From NCBI GenBank assembly GCA_900547195.1, contig URFQ01000105.1, positions 1-6,749 of the forward strand: DNA of 6,749 nucleotides, in the 5' to 3' direction. This DNA is from an uncultured Butyricicoccus sp. GTDB taxonomy: Bacteria > Bacillota > Clostridia > Oscillospirales > Butyricicoccaceae. Under the pieces are notes generated by a model. The model had not been told where the DNA came from and searched no databases. It worked only from the letters and a program-made list of their open reading frames with translations. A program made the translations under genes and the position numbers. Positions 1 to 4,884 of this stretch are shown here, one piece after another (position 1 is the first letter of the stretch; every line of letters begins with the position of its first letter).

Positions 1-18
1 AAGCGTGGTTTCGATCGA

Positions 19-80
19 AGGCTGTTCGAAAAACATAGTTTTTCGAACAGCCTGGAGGGCGGGGATAACCCCGCCCTTTT
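19..80 (+). repeat. Paired-hairpin intergenic element, copy A
   Basis: The first hairpin is a perfect 16-bp inverted repeat (arms 19-34 and 38-53) with a 3-base loop, ATA. Its core reads TTCGAAAAAC in one arm and GTTTTTCGAA in the other. A second, GC-only hairpin (57-76) and a short T run follow at once. The same arrangement recurs at 4390-4451: a CGAAAAAC/GTTTTTCG core, then ACAG(C/T)CTG(G/A)AG, then a GC-rich terminator hairpin. Two copies in under 7 kb, both just past the 3' end of a minus-strand gene and both facing right, suggest a dispersed element family. Function is unknown. The left flank is cut by the window edge, so any further conserved part of this copy cannot be seen. Confidence 0.75.
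56..80 (+). terminator. Intrinsic terminator facing right
   Basis: GGGCGGGG (57-64) pairs perfectly with CCCCGCCC (69-76) around the loop ATAA, and TTTT follows at 77-80. The T run lies only on the plus-strand side. The terminator therefore serves a rightward transcript entering from beyond the left edge and would protect the convergent pgi gene from read-through. Its value for pgi itself is doubtful, because no T run follows the hairpin on the minus strand. Confidence 0.65.
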
Positions 81-96
81 CGTCCCAGGTTGTGTT

Positions 97-1434
97 TTAC
101 AGCCTCGCTTCCAGCTCCTTGCGGCGCTCTTCATAGCCCGGCTTGCCCAGCAGGGCAAACATGTTCTTCTTGTACGCCTCTACGCCCGGCTGATCAAACG
201 GGTTCACGCCCAGCAGATACCCGGACAGGCCGCAGGCCTTTTCAAAGAAGTATACCAGATAACCGAAATGGTATGCGTCCGCGCGGTCAATTTCAATGAC
301 GATGTTCGGCGTCCCGCCGTCCATGTGCGCCATCAGCGTGCCCGCATAGGCCTTGGAGTTGACAAACTGGATGCTCTTGCCCGCCAGATAGTTTAGGCCA
401 TCGATATCCTCCCCGGTCTCCTCGATGACCGCCTCGCTGCGCGGCTCTTTGACCCAGACAACCGTTTCAAAGACATTGCGCGTGCCGTCCTGAATATACT
501 GGCCGATCGAGTGCAGGTCGGTCGAGAAGTTTGCCGAGGTCGCAAAAATCCCTTTTTTGTCCTTGCCCTCGGACTCGTCGAACAGCTGCTTGAACCATTC
601 GCCCATCATCACAAGCGCAGGCTCGTAGTTGACCAGGATTTCAATGCCCTTGCCTTTGCGGTACAGGATATTGCGCAGAGCCGCGTATTTGAAGCAGTCG
701 TTTGCCGTGGTCTCGCCGTTCATAAATGCTTCGCGCGCTTCGGCCGCGCCCTTCATGGCCTCATCAATGTCCACGCCAGCCGCCGCCATAGGCAGCAGGC
801 CCACCGCGCTCAGCACCGAAAAACGGCCGCCGACATCGTCCGGCACGACAAAGGTCTCATAGCCCTCGTCATCGGCCAGCTTCTTGAGCGCGCCGCGCGC
901 CTTATCGGTGGTGGCGAAGATGTGATCCTTCGCGCCTTCCTTGCCGTACTTTTCTTCCACCAGCTTCTTAAAGATGCGGAACGCGATGGCGGGTTCGGTG
1001 GTGGTGCCCGACTTGGAGATGACGTTTACGCTGAAGTCGCGCCCGCCGATGATCTGGATAACGTCGTTGAGGTAAGAGGACGAAATGTTGGAACCGACGA
1101 AATACACCTCCGGGATCCCCTGCGGGCGGATGCTGTTGTACATCTGGCCGCGCACAAATTCAATTGCAGCGCGCGCGCCCAGATAGGAGCCGCCGATGCC
1201 GATGACCACTAGCACGTCGCTGTTCTTCTGGATCTTGGCCGCAGCGGCTTTGATGCGGGCAAATTCGTCCTTGTCATAATTGACCGGCAGATCGACCCAG
1301 CCGTGAAAATCATTCCCCGGGCCTTTGTGGGCCAGCAGCATCTCGTTCGCGGTCTGGATCATGGGGTTCATATAGCCGAGTTCGCGCTCTTCCACAAAGC
1401 CCTTCAGGCCGGTCATCTTCAGTTCCATTGACAT
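97..1434 (-). CDS. pgi: Glucose-6-phosphate isomerase
   Basis: This cytoplasmic enzyme interconverts glucose 6-phosphate and fructose 6-phosphate in glycolysis and gluconeogenesis. The protein has 445 residues, the size of the short Bacillus-type Pgi (about 450) rather than the 549-residue E. coli form. Visible family blocks are GIGGSYLGARAA (79-90), SKSGTTTEP in the phosphate-binding region (140-148), signature DDVGGRFSVLSAVGL (199-213), ESEGK with the likely catalytic Glu287, DLHSIGQ with His308, and the C-terminal GVEAYK with Lys422. I chose the ATG at 1434 because a GAGGTG Shine-Dalgarno sequence lies 6 bases upstream; an in-frame GTG at 1443 falls inside that site and is unlikely as a start. 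The next ATG, two codons in, is a less well-spaced alternative. It appears monocistronic, separated from glyA by a terminator and its own promoter. Nothing is missing from the active site. Confidence 0.97.
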   Translation of the reverse strand: MSMELKMTGLKGFVEERELGYMNPMIQTANEMLLAHKGPGNDFHGWVDLPVNYDKDEFARIKAAAAKIQKNSDVLVVIGIGGSYLGARAAIEFVRGQMYNSIRPQGIPEVYFVGSNISSSYLNDVIQIIGGRDFSVNVISKSGTTTEPAIAFRIFKKLVEEKYGKEGAKDHIFATTDKARGALKKLADDEGYETFVVPDDVGGRFSVLSAVGLLPMAAAGVDIDEAMKGAAEAREAFMNGETTANDCFKYAALRNILYRKGKGIEILVNYEPALVMMGEWFKQLFDESEGKDKKGIFATSANFSTDLHSIGQYIQDGTRNVFETVVWVKEPRSEAVIEETGEDIDGLNYLAGKSIQFVNSKAYAGTLMAHMDGGTPNIVIEIDRADAYHFGYLVYFFEKACGLSGYLLGVNPFDQPGVEAYKKNMFALLGKPGYEERRKELEARL

Positions 1435-1560
1435 TTTAACCACCTCGTCATGTTTTCTTACTGGACTCTTTTATCTCTTGCGCAGGGACTGGTATGGAAC
1501 ATCCTTTATAGTACCAACACTTCCAAAATACAGCGCAAACCGCATTTTTATTGCTGATAT

Positions 1561-1583
1561 CCAAAAGCGTCCATACGCTTTGG
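1561..1583 (-). other. Hairpin at the predicted 5' end of the pgi mRNA
   Basis: On the minus strand CCAAAGCGT and ACGCTTTTGG pair around the loop ATGG with one bulged T, including a perfect 6-bp AAGCGT/ACGCTT core. The predicted transcription start (about 1581) falls at the foot of this stem, so the mRNA would begin with a hairpin. Such 5' stems are known to slow decay of Gram-positive mRNAs; that role here is inference. The rest of the roughly 150-base leader shows no riboswitch I recognise. Confidence 0.5.
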
Positions 1584-1587
1584 CTAT

Positions 1588-1615
1588 ATTATACCATGAA
1601 AAAAGAATTTTTCAA
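1588..1615 (-). promoter_or_regulatory. Promoter of pgi
   Basis: On the minus strand TTGAAA (1615-1610) is followed after 16 bases by a perfect TATAAT (1593-1588), a good housekeeping-type promoter. It sits between the glyA terminator and pgi, with an expected start near 1581 and a leader of about 150 bases. Confidence 0.75.
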
Positions 1616-1646
1616 GGCTTTTCTAAGCAGATTGACGAAAAACGAC

Positions 1647-1675
1647 AAAAAAACAGGCTGCCCTTTCGGACAGCC
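1647..1675 (-). terminator. Intrinsic terminator of glyA
   Basis: On the minus strand GGCTGTCC pairs with GGGCAGCC (8 bp with one G-T pair) around a GAAA tetraloop, then TG and seven T's (1653-1647). The stem begins 9 bases after the glyA stop codon. It separates glyA from the pgi promoter. Confidence 0.9.
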
Positions 1676-1684
1676 TTCAGAAAA

Positions 1685-2932
1685 TTATCGATAAATCGGG
1701 AAACAGGAGCACATCTCGGTAACATTTGCACGGATTTCGTCCGCTTTTGCGTCAAAATCGGTTGCGGTCTGCCAGACAAATTCGGCAATGCGCAGCATTT
1801 CGGGCGCGCCGAAGCCGCGGGTGGTAACCGCCGGGGTACCGATGCGCATGCCGGAGGTGACAAACGGGCTTTCGGGATCGTTCGGGATGGTGTTTTTGTT
1901 CGCCGTGATATATACCTCGTCCAGACGGTTCTGGAGCACCTTGCCGGTCACGCCCGCCTTGCGCAGATCCACCAGCATCAGATGGTTGTCGGTGCCGCCG
2001 GAAACCAGGTCAAAGCCCTGCTTCATCAGCGCATCTGCCAGGATCTTGGCGTTCTGCGCCACATTGGTCTGGTAGGCCCTGAACTCCGGCTGCAACGCTT
2101 CGCCAAAGCAAACCGCCTTGGCCGCGATGACATGCATCAGCGGGCCGCCCTGGGTGCCCGGGAAAATCGCCTTGTTCATCTTCTTCGCGATCTCCTCGTT
2201 GTTCGTCAGGATGACGCCGCCGCGCGGGCCGCGCAGGGTCTTATGGGTGGTGGTGGTGACGATATCGGCATACGGCAGCGGGTTCATATGCAGGCCGGCT
2301 GCAACCAAACCCGCGATGTGCGCCATATCGACAAACAGATATGCGCCGACCGAATGCGCAATCTCGGCAAACTTCTCGAAATCGATGGCGCGCGGGTAAG
2401 CGGACGCGCCCGCGATGATCATCTTGGGCTGCTCCTTCTTCGCCAGCGCTTCCACCTCATCGTAATCGATATAGCCGTTCTCATCCACGCCGTAGGCAAC
2501 CATATGATACAGAAGGCCGGACTGGTTGACCGGAGAACCATGGGTCAGATGGCCGCCGTTATCAAGGCTCATGCCCATGACCGTATCGCCGGGCTTTACC
2601 ATCGCCTGATACACCGCCATGTTGGCCTGCGCGCCCGAATGCGGCTGCACATTGGCATACTTTGCGCCAAACAGCTCGCACACGCGCGCGATGGCAAGGC
2701 GCTCGACCTCGTCCACGCACTCGCAGCCGCCATAATAGCGCTTGCCCGGATAACCCTCTGCGTATTTATTGGTCAGAACCGATCCCATGGCCATCATGAC
2801 TGCTTCGCTGACAATATTCTCCGACGCAATCAGCTCGATATTGCGGCACTGACGGTCGTATTCCTTGCGGATCATTGCGCCAACTTCCGGATCATACTGG
2901 CTGACAAAATCCATCGAATCCCCGATGATCAT
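1685..2932 (-). CDS. glyA: Serine hydroxymethyltransferase
   Basis: This PLP enzyme converts serine and tetrahydrofolate to glycine and 5,10-methylene-tetrahydrofolate, feeding glycine, purine and thymidylate synthesis. The protein has 415 residues (E. coli GlyA has 417). Visible motifs are ELIASEN (33-39), KYAEGYPGKRYYGG (56-69), VDMAHIAG (201-208), the PLP-lysine block TTTTHKTLRGPRGG with Lys231, and SGMRIGTPAVTTRG (360-373). The open frame extends upstream, but I place the start at the ATG at 2932: GGGAGG (2945-2940) lies 7 bases before it, and residues further upstream do not resemble the family. A second in-frame ATG at 2914 lacks a Shine-Dalgarno sequence. The gene is monocistronic, divergent from nth, and closed by its own terminator. 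I saw no purine, folate or glycine riboswitch in the upstream region. Confidence 0.97.
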   Translation of the reverse strand: MIIGDSMDFVSQYDPEVGAMIRKEYDRQCRNIELIASENIVSEAVMMAMGSVLTNKYAEGYPGKRYYGGCECVDEVERLAIARVCELFGAKYANVQPHSGAQANMAVYQAMVKPGDTVMGMSLDNGGHLTHGSPVNQSGLLYHMVAYGVDENGYIDYDEVEALAKKEQPKMIIAGASAYPRAIDFEKFAEIAHSVGAYLFVDMAHIAGLVAAGLHMNPLPYADIVTTTTHKTLRGPRGGVILTNNEEIAKKMNKAIFPGTQGGPLMHVIAAKAVCFGEALQPEFRAYQTNVAQNAKILADALMKQGFDLVSGGTDNHLMLVDLRKAGVTGKVLQNRLDEVYITANKNTIPNDPESPFVTSGMRIGTPAVTTRGFGAPEMLRIAEFVWQTATDFDAKADEIRANVTEMCSCFPIYR

Positions 2933-3147
2933 GCAAAAACCTCCCATATTAACTGTAACATTACACAATCTCACGGCAAACAAGCCTATAATAGAATTAA
3001 AACACATTTTCATAATTTTGCAACCGGTGAAATTTCAATTTTGAATTTTTCGGCACACTATACCTTTCTGTGCAATTCCAGTTTCATTTTTTTATCGAAT
3101 ATGATATAGTGGATTCGTCAGAAAAATACAAAACGGGAGGATTGTCC
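2933..3147. promoter_or_regulatory. Divergent glyA-nth promoter region
   Basis: This AT-rich 215-base spacer must drive both genes, but neither promoter is clean. For nth the best -10 is TATGAT (3100-3105), or TATAGT overlapping it (3105-3110), each with a poor -35. For glyA, on the minus strand, candidates are TTGCAA (3023-3018) followed after 17 bases by TTAATT, TTGAAA (3038-3033) followed after 18 bases by TATGAA, and an isolated TATTAT (2993-2988). No strong hairpin, terminator or riboswitch was seen. Both start codons have a GGGAGG site 7 bases upstream. Confidence 0.4.
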
Positions 3148-3783
3148 ATGACGAAGAAGGAACGTGCGCTTGCCGTCGTTAATTTACTAAAAAATGCATA
3201 CCCGGACGCGGCCTGCGCCCTGCAATACAAACAGGATTACGAGCTGCTGTTCGCCACCCGTCTGTCCGCCCAGTGCACGGACGCGCGCGTGAACCTGGTG
3301 ACCCGCGATTTGTTTGTCGCCTTCCCCACGCTCCAAAGCTTTGCGGACGCGCCGCTTGAAGCCATCGAAGAAGGCATCAAGACCTGCGGCCTGTTCCGCA
3401 CCAAGGCGCGCGACCTCAAGGCCTGCGCCCGGATGCTGCTGGACGACTTCGGCGGCAAGGTGCCGGACAACATGGCCGACCTGCTAAAGCTCCCCGGCAT
3501 TGGCCGCAAAACCGCCAACCTGATCCTTGGCGACATCTATGGCCATCCCGCCATTGTCACCGACACCCACTGCATCCGCCTGTCCAACCGGCTGGGCTTT
3601 GTGAAGGATCAGAAAGACCCCGTCAAGGTGGAAACCGCGCTGCGGGGGCTCATCCCGCCCGCCGAGTCGTCCGATTTCTGCCACCGGCTGGTGCTGCACG
3701 GCCGCGAGGTCTGCACCGCCCGCGCGCCCAAATGCGAAGGCTGCTGCCTGGCGTCGGTCTGCCCGTCTTACCCGCTCGGATAA
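3148..3783 (+). CDS. nth: Endonuclease III (DNA glycosylase/AP lyase)
   Basis: This enzyme removes oxidised pyrimidines from DNA and nicks the resulting abasic site, starting base-excision repair. The protein is 211 residues, the same length as E. coli Nth. Visible features are LSAQCTD near residue 40, the helix-hairpin-helix LPGIGRKTANLIL with catalytic Lys121, the catalytic Asp139 in TDTHC, and a complete C-terminal [4Fe-4S] set: Cys189, Cys196, Cys199 and Cys205 with the classic 6-2-5 spacing. Having both lysine and aspartate predicts combined glycosylase and lyase activity. The frame is open further upstream, but ATG 3148 is preceded 7 bases back by GGGAGG and begins the family-like helix, so I take it as the start. 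It is transcribed divergently from glyA, and no strong terminator follows it. Confidence 0.97.
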   Translation: MTKKERALAVVNLLKNAYPDAACALQYKQDYELLFATRLSAQCTDARVNLVTRDLFVAFPTLQSFADAPLEAIEEGIKTCGLFRTKARDLKACARMLLDDFGGKVPDNMADLLKLPGIGRKTANLILGDIYGHPAIVTDTHCIRLSNRLGFVKDQKDPVKVETALRGLIPPAESSDFCHRLVLHGREVCTARAPKCEGCCLASVCPSYPLG

Positions 3784-3880
3784 ATGGAGCAGAGCCGCCT
3801 GTCCCGCATTTTACATAAGCTGCCGGGGCGCCGGCAGGTGAGCGCGAACGGCTGGACGCGCCTGCCTTCGGGGTTTTAAG
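3784..3880 (+). other. nth 3' region: alternative hairpins and a 31-codon frame
   Basis: Two hairpins share the same bases. CTGCCGG/CCGGCAG (3820-3826 with 3831-3837) excludes GGCAGG/CCTGCC (3833-3838 with 3861-3866). Neither is followed directly by a T run; the nearest is GGGGTTTT at 3871-3877, so termination of nth here is uncertain. A 31-codon frame starts with an ATG directly abutting the nth stop codon and in the same frame, ending at 3879. It has no Shine-Dalgarno sequence and I do not recognise the peptide; it may simply be an uninterrupted 3' tail. Confidence 0.3.
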
Positions 3881-3891
3881 CATGCAAAATC

Positions 3892-3922
3892 TTGACACAC
3901 CTTGTCAGGGTTTTTCTATTAT
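3892..3922 (+). promoter_or_regulatory. Promoter with long spacer and overlapping dyads
   Basis: A perfect -35 TTGACA (3892-3897) is followed after 19 bases by TATTAT (3917-3922). Two dyads overlap it: TGACA/TGTCA around CACCT (3893-3907), and TCAGG/CCTGA on either side of the -10 (3905-3909 and 3923-3927). A 19-base spacer is typical of promoters activated by MerR-family regulators, and TGTCAGGGTTTT just inside the spacer resembles sites I associate with that family; this is inference. The expected start is near 3929, leaving a 27-base leader before the zinc-ribbon gene. Confidence 0.6.
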
Positions 3923-3955
3923 CCTGAAATCACAAAACAAAGGAGGCCTTTTACA

Positions 3956-4234
3956 ATGGAGAAACTGGAAAACGCGCGCTTTTGTCAATCCTGCGGCATG
4001 CCGCTGCCGGACGATCGCTCGCTGAACGGCACAGAATCCGACGGCACAAAAAGCGGGGATTACTGCATCTACTGCTATCAAAACGGTGCGTTCACCGCCG
4101 ACTCGACGATAGAAGAAATGGTCGACCTGTGCAGCCAGTATCTGACGAAGGCGCACCCGGAGATGACCGAGGCCGAGGCGCGCGGGCACATGGAGAAATT
4201 TTTCCCCATGCTGAAACGCTGGGCGAAAAAATGA
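3956..4234 (+). CDS. Small zinc-ribbon protein
   Basis: This 92-residue cytoplasmic protein carries one four-cysteine zinc-ribbon: FCQSCGMPL (Cys10, Cys13) and YCIYCYQNGAF (Cys37, Cys40). The spacing and the surrounding CGMPL and YQNGAF residues match the putative zinc-ribbon family Pfam Zn_ribbon_2 as I recall it; the biochemical role of that family is not established. The C-terminal half (about 50-92) is predicted helical, charged and Met-rich, without membrane segments. The start ATG 3956 has AAAGGAGG 9 bases upstream, so the longer open frame from 3902 is not used. It sits alone between its own promoter and a strong terminator. In other genomes such ribbons occur beside regulator or effector-binding domains; the long-spacer promoter suggests it is induced, but by what is unknown. 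Confidence 0.88.
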   Translation: MEKLENARFCQSCGMPLPDDRSLNGTESDGTKSGDYCIYCYQNGAFTADSTIEEMVDLCSQYLTKAHPEMTEAEARGHMEKFFPMLKRWAKK

Positions 4235-4275
4235 CAGGAAAAAGCTCCCCACGCCACAGCGCGTATAAAATTCTC

Positions 4276-4306
4276 AAAAAAGTCAGGACATGTGCCTGAC
4301 TTTTTT
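4276..4306 (+). terminator. Intrinsic terminator after the zinc-ribbon gene
   Basis: A perfect 12-bp inverted repeat with six A's, GTCAGG, a 7-base loop, CCTGAC and six T's. Because of the flanking A and T runs it would work in both directions. It lies 41 bases after the stop codon at 4234. Confidence 0.9.
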
Positions 4307-4314
4307 GACAACAA

Positions 4315-4385
4315 GAGTTTTGAAATGGCTCATTTATGCGCCTTTTCAAAACTCCCTCGCCCAGAGCCATTTATGGCGGCGGGCG
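4315..4385. repeat. Overlapping inverted and direct repeats
   Basis: GAGTTTTGAAA (4315-4325) pairs perfectly with TTTCAAAACTC (4344-4354). AAATGGCTC (4323-4331) pairs perfectly with GAGCCATTT (4364-4372). The two pairings share bases 4323-4325, so they compete. CGCC/GGCG near 4358 and 4375 can form a further stem. CATTTATG also occurs twice as a direct repeat (4331-4338 and 4368-4375). No ORF or promoter explains this; it leads straight into the copy B hairpins and may belong to the same element. Confidence 0.65.
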
Positions 4386-4389
4386 TACT

Positions 4390-4451
4390 TGTCGAAAAAC
4401 TGTAGTTTTTCGACAGTCTGAAGCCGGGATCGACAAGATCCCGGCTTTTTT
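4390..4451 (+). repeat. Paired-hairpin intergenic element, copy B
   Basis: TGTCGAAAAAC and GTTTTTCGACA (4390-4400 and 4405-4415) form a perfect 11-bp stem with loop TGTA, followed by a terminator hairpin. It shares with copy A (19-80) the CGAAAAAC/GTTTTTCG core, the following ACAG(C/T)CTG(G/A)AG, and the spacing to a GC-rich second hairpin. The outer stem bases differ between copies in a way that keeps pairing (CTGTTC/GAACAG in A, TGTC/GACA in B), which points to selection for the structure. Confidence 0.75.
4421..4451 (+). terminator. Intrinsic terminator, second hairpin of copy B
   Basis: GCCGGGATC (4423-4431) pairs perfectly with GATCCCGGC (4437-4445) around GACAA, extended by AA/TT, and six T's follow (4446-4451). 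It is a strong rightward terminator placed just upstream of the plus-strand promoter at 4464. Confidence 0.85.
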
Positions 4452-4463
4452 GTAAATTTTCTA

Positions 4464-4492
4464 TTGTCTCGCAAATCGTTCCATGCTATAAT
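4464..4492 (+). promoter_or_regulatory. Plus-strand promoter of an intergenic RNA
   Basis: TTGTCT (4 of 6 consensus) is followed after exactly 17 bases by a perfect TATAAT (4487-4492), giving an expected start near 4499. A terminator lies immediately upstream and no plus-strand gene downstream, so the likely product is a noncoding RNA. Confidence 0.6.
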
Positions 4493-4501
4493 CTAAGCAG
4501 G

Positions 4502-4552
4502 AAAACAAATTGCGGCAGCTGTGGGGTGCACCACCACCCCACAGCCTGCGCA
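4502..4552 (-). terminator. Terminator of the minus-strand small RNA
   Basis: On the minus strand CTGTGGGGTG and CACCCCACAG form the core of a perfect 11-bp stem (4545-4535 with 4528-4518) with loop GTGGTG. It is extended by GCA/TGC and TGC/GCA past two single-base bulges to 17 bp. The tail ATTTGTTTT (4510-4502) follows the stem with no gap. Confidence 0.7.
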
Positions 4553-4592
4553 GGTGAAGGGGCACCATACGCAACAGTCTTGACTGCACCGT
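4503..4592 (-). ncRNA. Candidate ~90-nt small RNA
   Basis: On the minus strand a promoter (4627-4599) predicts a start at A4592. The RNA then holds CAGT/ACTG around CTTG or CAAG (about 4575-4586), the hairpin GGTG-CCCCTT-CACC (4566-4553), and a 17-bp terminator hairpin (4552-4511) followed by ATTTGTTTT. It therefore has every signal of a standalone intrinsically terminated small RNA. The CCCCTT loop is an accessible C-rich patch of the kind that Gram-positive small RNAs use to bind ribosome binding sites; that role is inference. No frame of useful length is present. It is wholly antisense to the first third of the plus-strand candidate RNA. The family is unrecognised. Confidence 0.55.
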
Positions 4593-4598
4593 GGTTCC

Positions 4599-4627
4599 AT
4601 TATACGTGATACGGCCCAAAATCACAA
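4599..4627 (-). promoter_or_regulatory. Promoter of the minus-strand small RNA
   Basis: On the minus strand TTGTGA (4627-4622, 4 of 6 consensus) is followed after exactly 17 bases by a perfect TATAAT (4604-4599). It points left, towards the terminator at 4552-4502, with nothing coding between. Confidence 0.6.
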
Positions 4628-4689
4628 GGCCAATCGCCAGATTTAACGAACCGCAGTAAGCTGTTTTGCAAATTCACATAAATTTTGTG

Positions 4690-4747
4690 ATTGCATCGTG
4701 TATGGATCGCTGAGGACAGTGTGCCTGCACAGATGCAATTTTGTTTT
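4690..4747 (+). terminator. Possible terminator of the plus-strand RNA
   Basis: ATTGCATC, a bulged G and TGT pair with ACAGATGCAAT (11 bp, 27-base loop), followed by TTTGTTTT (4740-4747). The stem is AT-rich and the loop long, so it is weaker than the other terminators here. Its tail is nearly the mirror image of the minus-strand terminator tail at 4500-4513. Confidence 0.4.
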
Positions 4748-4759
4748 CCGGACGCGGCC

Positions 4760-4792
4760 GCGGGGGGATCAAAGGGCTTGCAATCCCCCCGC
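4760..4792. repeat. GC-rich hairpin
   Basis: GCGGGGGGAT (4760-4769) pairs perfectly with ATCCCCCCGC (4783-4792) around a 13-base loop. The loop contains AAAGGGCTTGC, which resembles AAAGGCTTGC in the hairpin at 4885-4904. No T run follows on either strand. It lies in the presumed cysS 3' region and is unexplained. Confidence 0.6.
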
Positions 4793-4841
4793 ACCAGCCG
4801 CCGACGGAAAATTGTCCATGGCAATTCGCCACACAGCACGG

Positions 4842-4873
4842 AAGAGGCCGGAACCATCAGGTTCCGGCCTCTT
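4842..4873 (-). terminator. Long hairpin in the cysS 3' region
   Basis: AAGAGGCCGGAACC and GGTTCCGGCCTCTT form a perfect 14-bp stem with loop ATCA (TGAT on the minus strand). It starts about 70 bases after the cysS stop. On the minus strand only CTCTTCC follows, so the T run is poor. It is the best candidate for ending or trimming the cysS mRNA, but it could equally be a dispersed repeat hairpin. Confidence 0.5.
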
Positions 4874-4884
4874 GAAGTTTGGGT

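Larger units (their letters stand above)
4499..4747 (+). ncRNA. Candidate ~250-nt structured RNA with paired ends
   Basis: The RNA would start near 4499 from the promoter at 4464 and end at the T-rich tract near 4747. Its first bases, GGAAAACAAATTGC (4500-4513), pair with GCAATTTTGTTTTCC (4735-4749) over 14 bp with one bulged T. Next comes an 11-bp hairpin (4518-4528 with 4535-4545), extendable to 17 bp, then GGTG/CACC (4553-4566). A possible terminator stem is ATTGCATC(G)TGT with ACAGATGCAAT (4690-4701 with 4729-4739), followed by TTTGTTTT. That stem competes with the end-pairing. No conserved core of SRP RNA, 6S RNA, RNase P or tmRNA was recognised, and no convincing reading frame. The terminal complementarity could instead be a terminal inverted repeat of a small mobile element. 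Confidence 0.45.

Noticed and set aside
1478..3109. A 543-codon open frame on the plus strand.
   Set aside because: It lies antisense across glyA, which has full family motifs. The frame stays open because of GC-rich codon use on the opposite strand; no Shine-Dalgarno sequence or recognisable domain.
2933..3147. A purine, glycine or tetrahydrofolate riboswitch in front of glyA.
   Set aside because: The leader is short and AT-rich with no strong stems or conserved aptamer bases.
3784..3879. A 31-codon frame whose ATG abuts the nth stop codon.
   Set aside because: No Shine-Dalgarno sequence, no recognisable peptide, and GC-rich bases keep frames open easily. Kept only as part of the nth 3' region.
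4605..4658. A 17-codon frame starting with GTG inside the plus-strand candidate RNA, considered as a toxin peptide of a type I toxin-antitoxin pair.
   Set aside because: No ribosome binding site, no hydrophobic segment, and a non-ATG start. The antisense arrangement alone does not make a toxin-antitoxin system.
4500..4749. SRP RNA, 6S RNA, RNase P RNA or tmRNA as the identity of the intergenic RNA.
   Set aside because: The SRP GGAAGGAAGCAG core, the RNase P conserved regions and the tmRNA ends are absent, and the branched shape does not fit rod-like 6S RNA. A covariance search is needed to exclude diverged forms.
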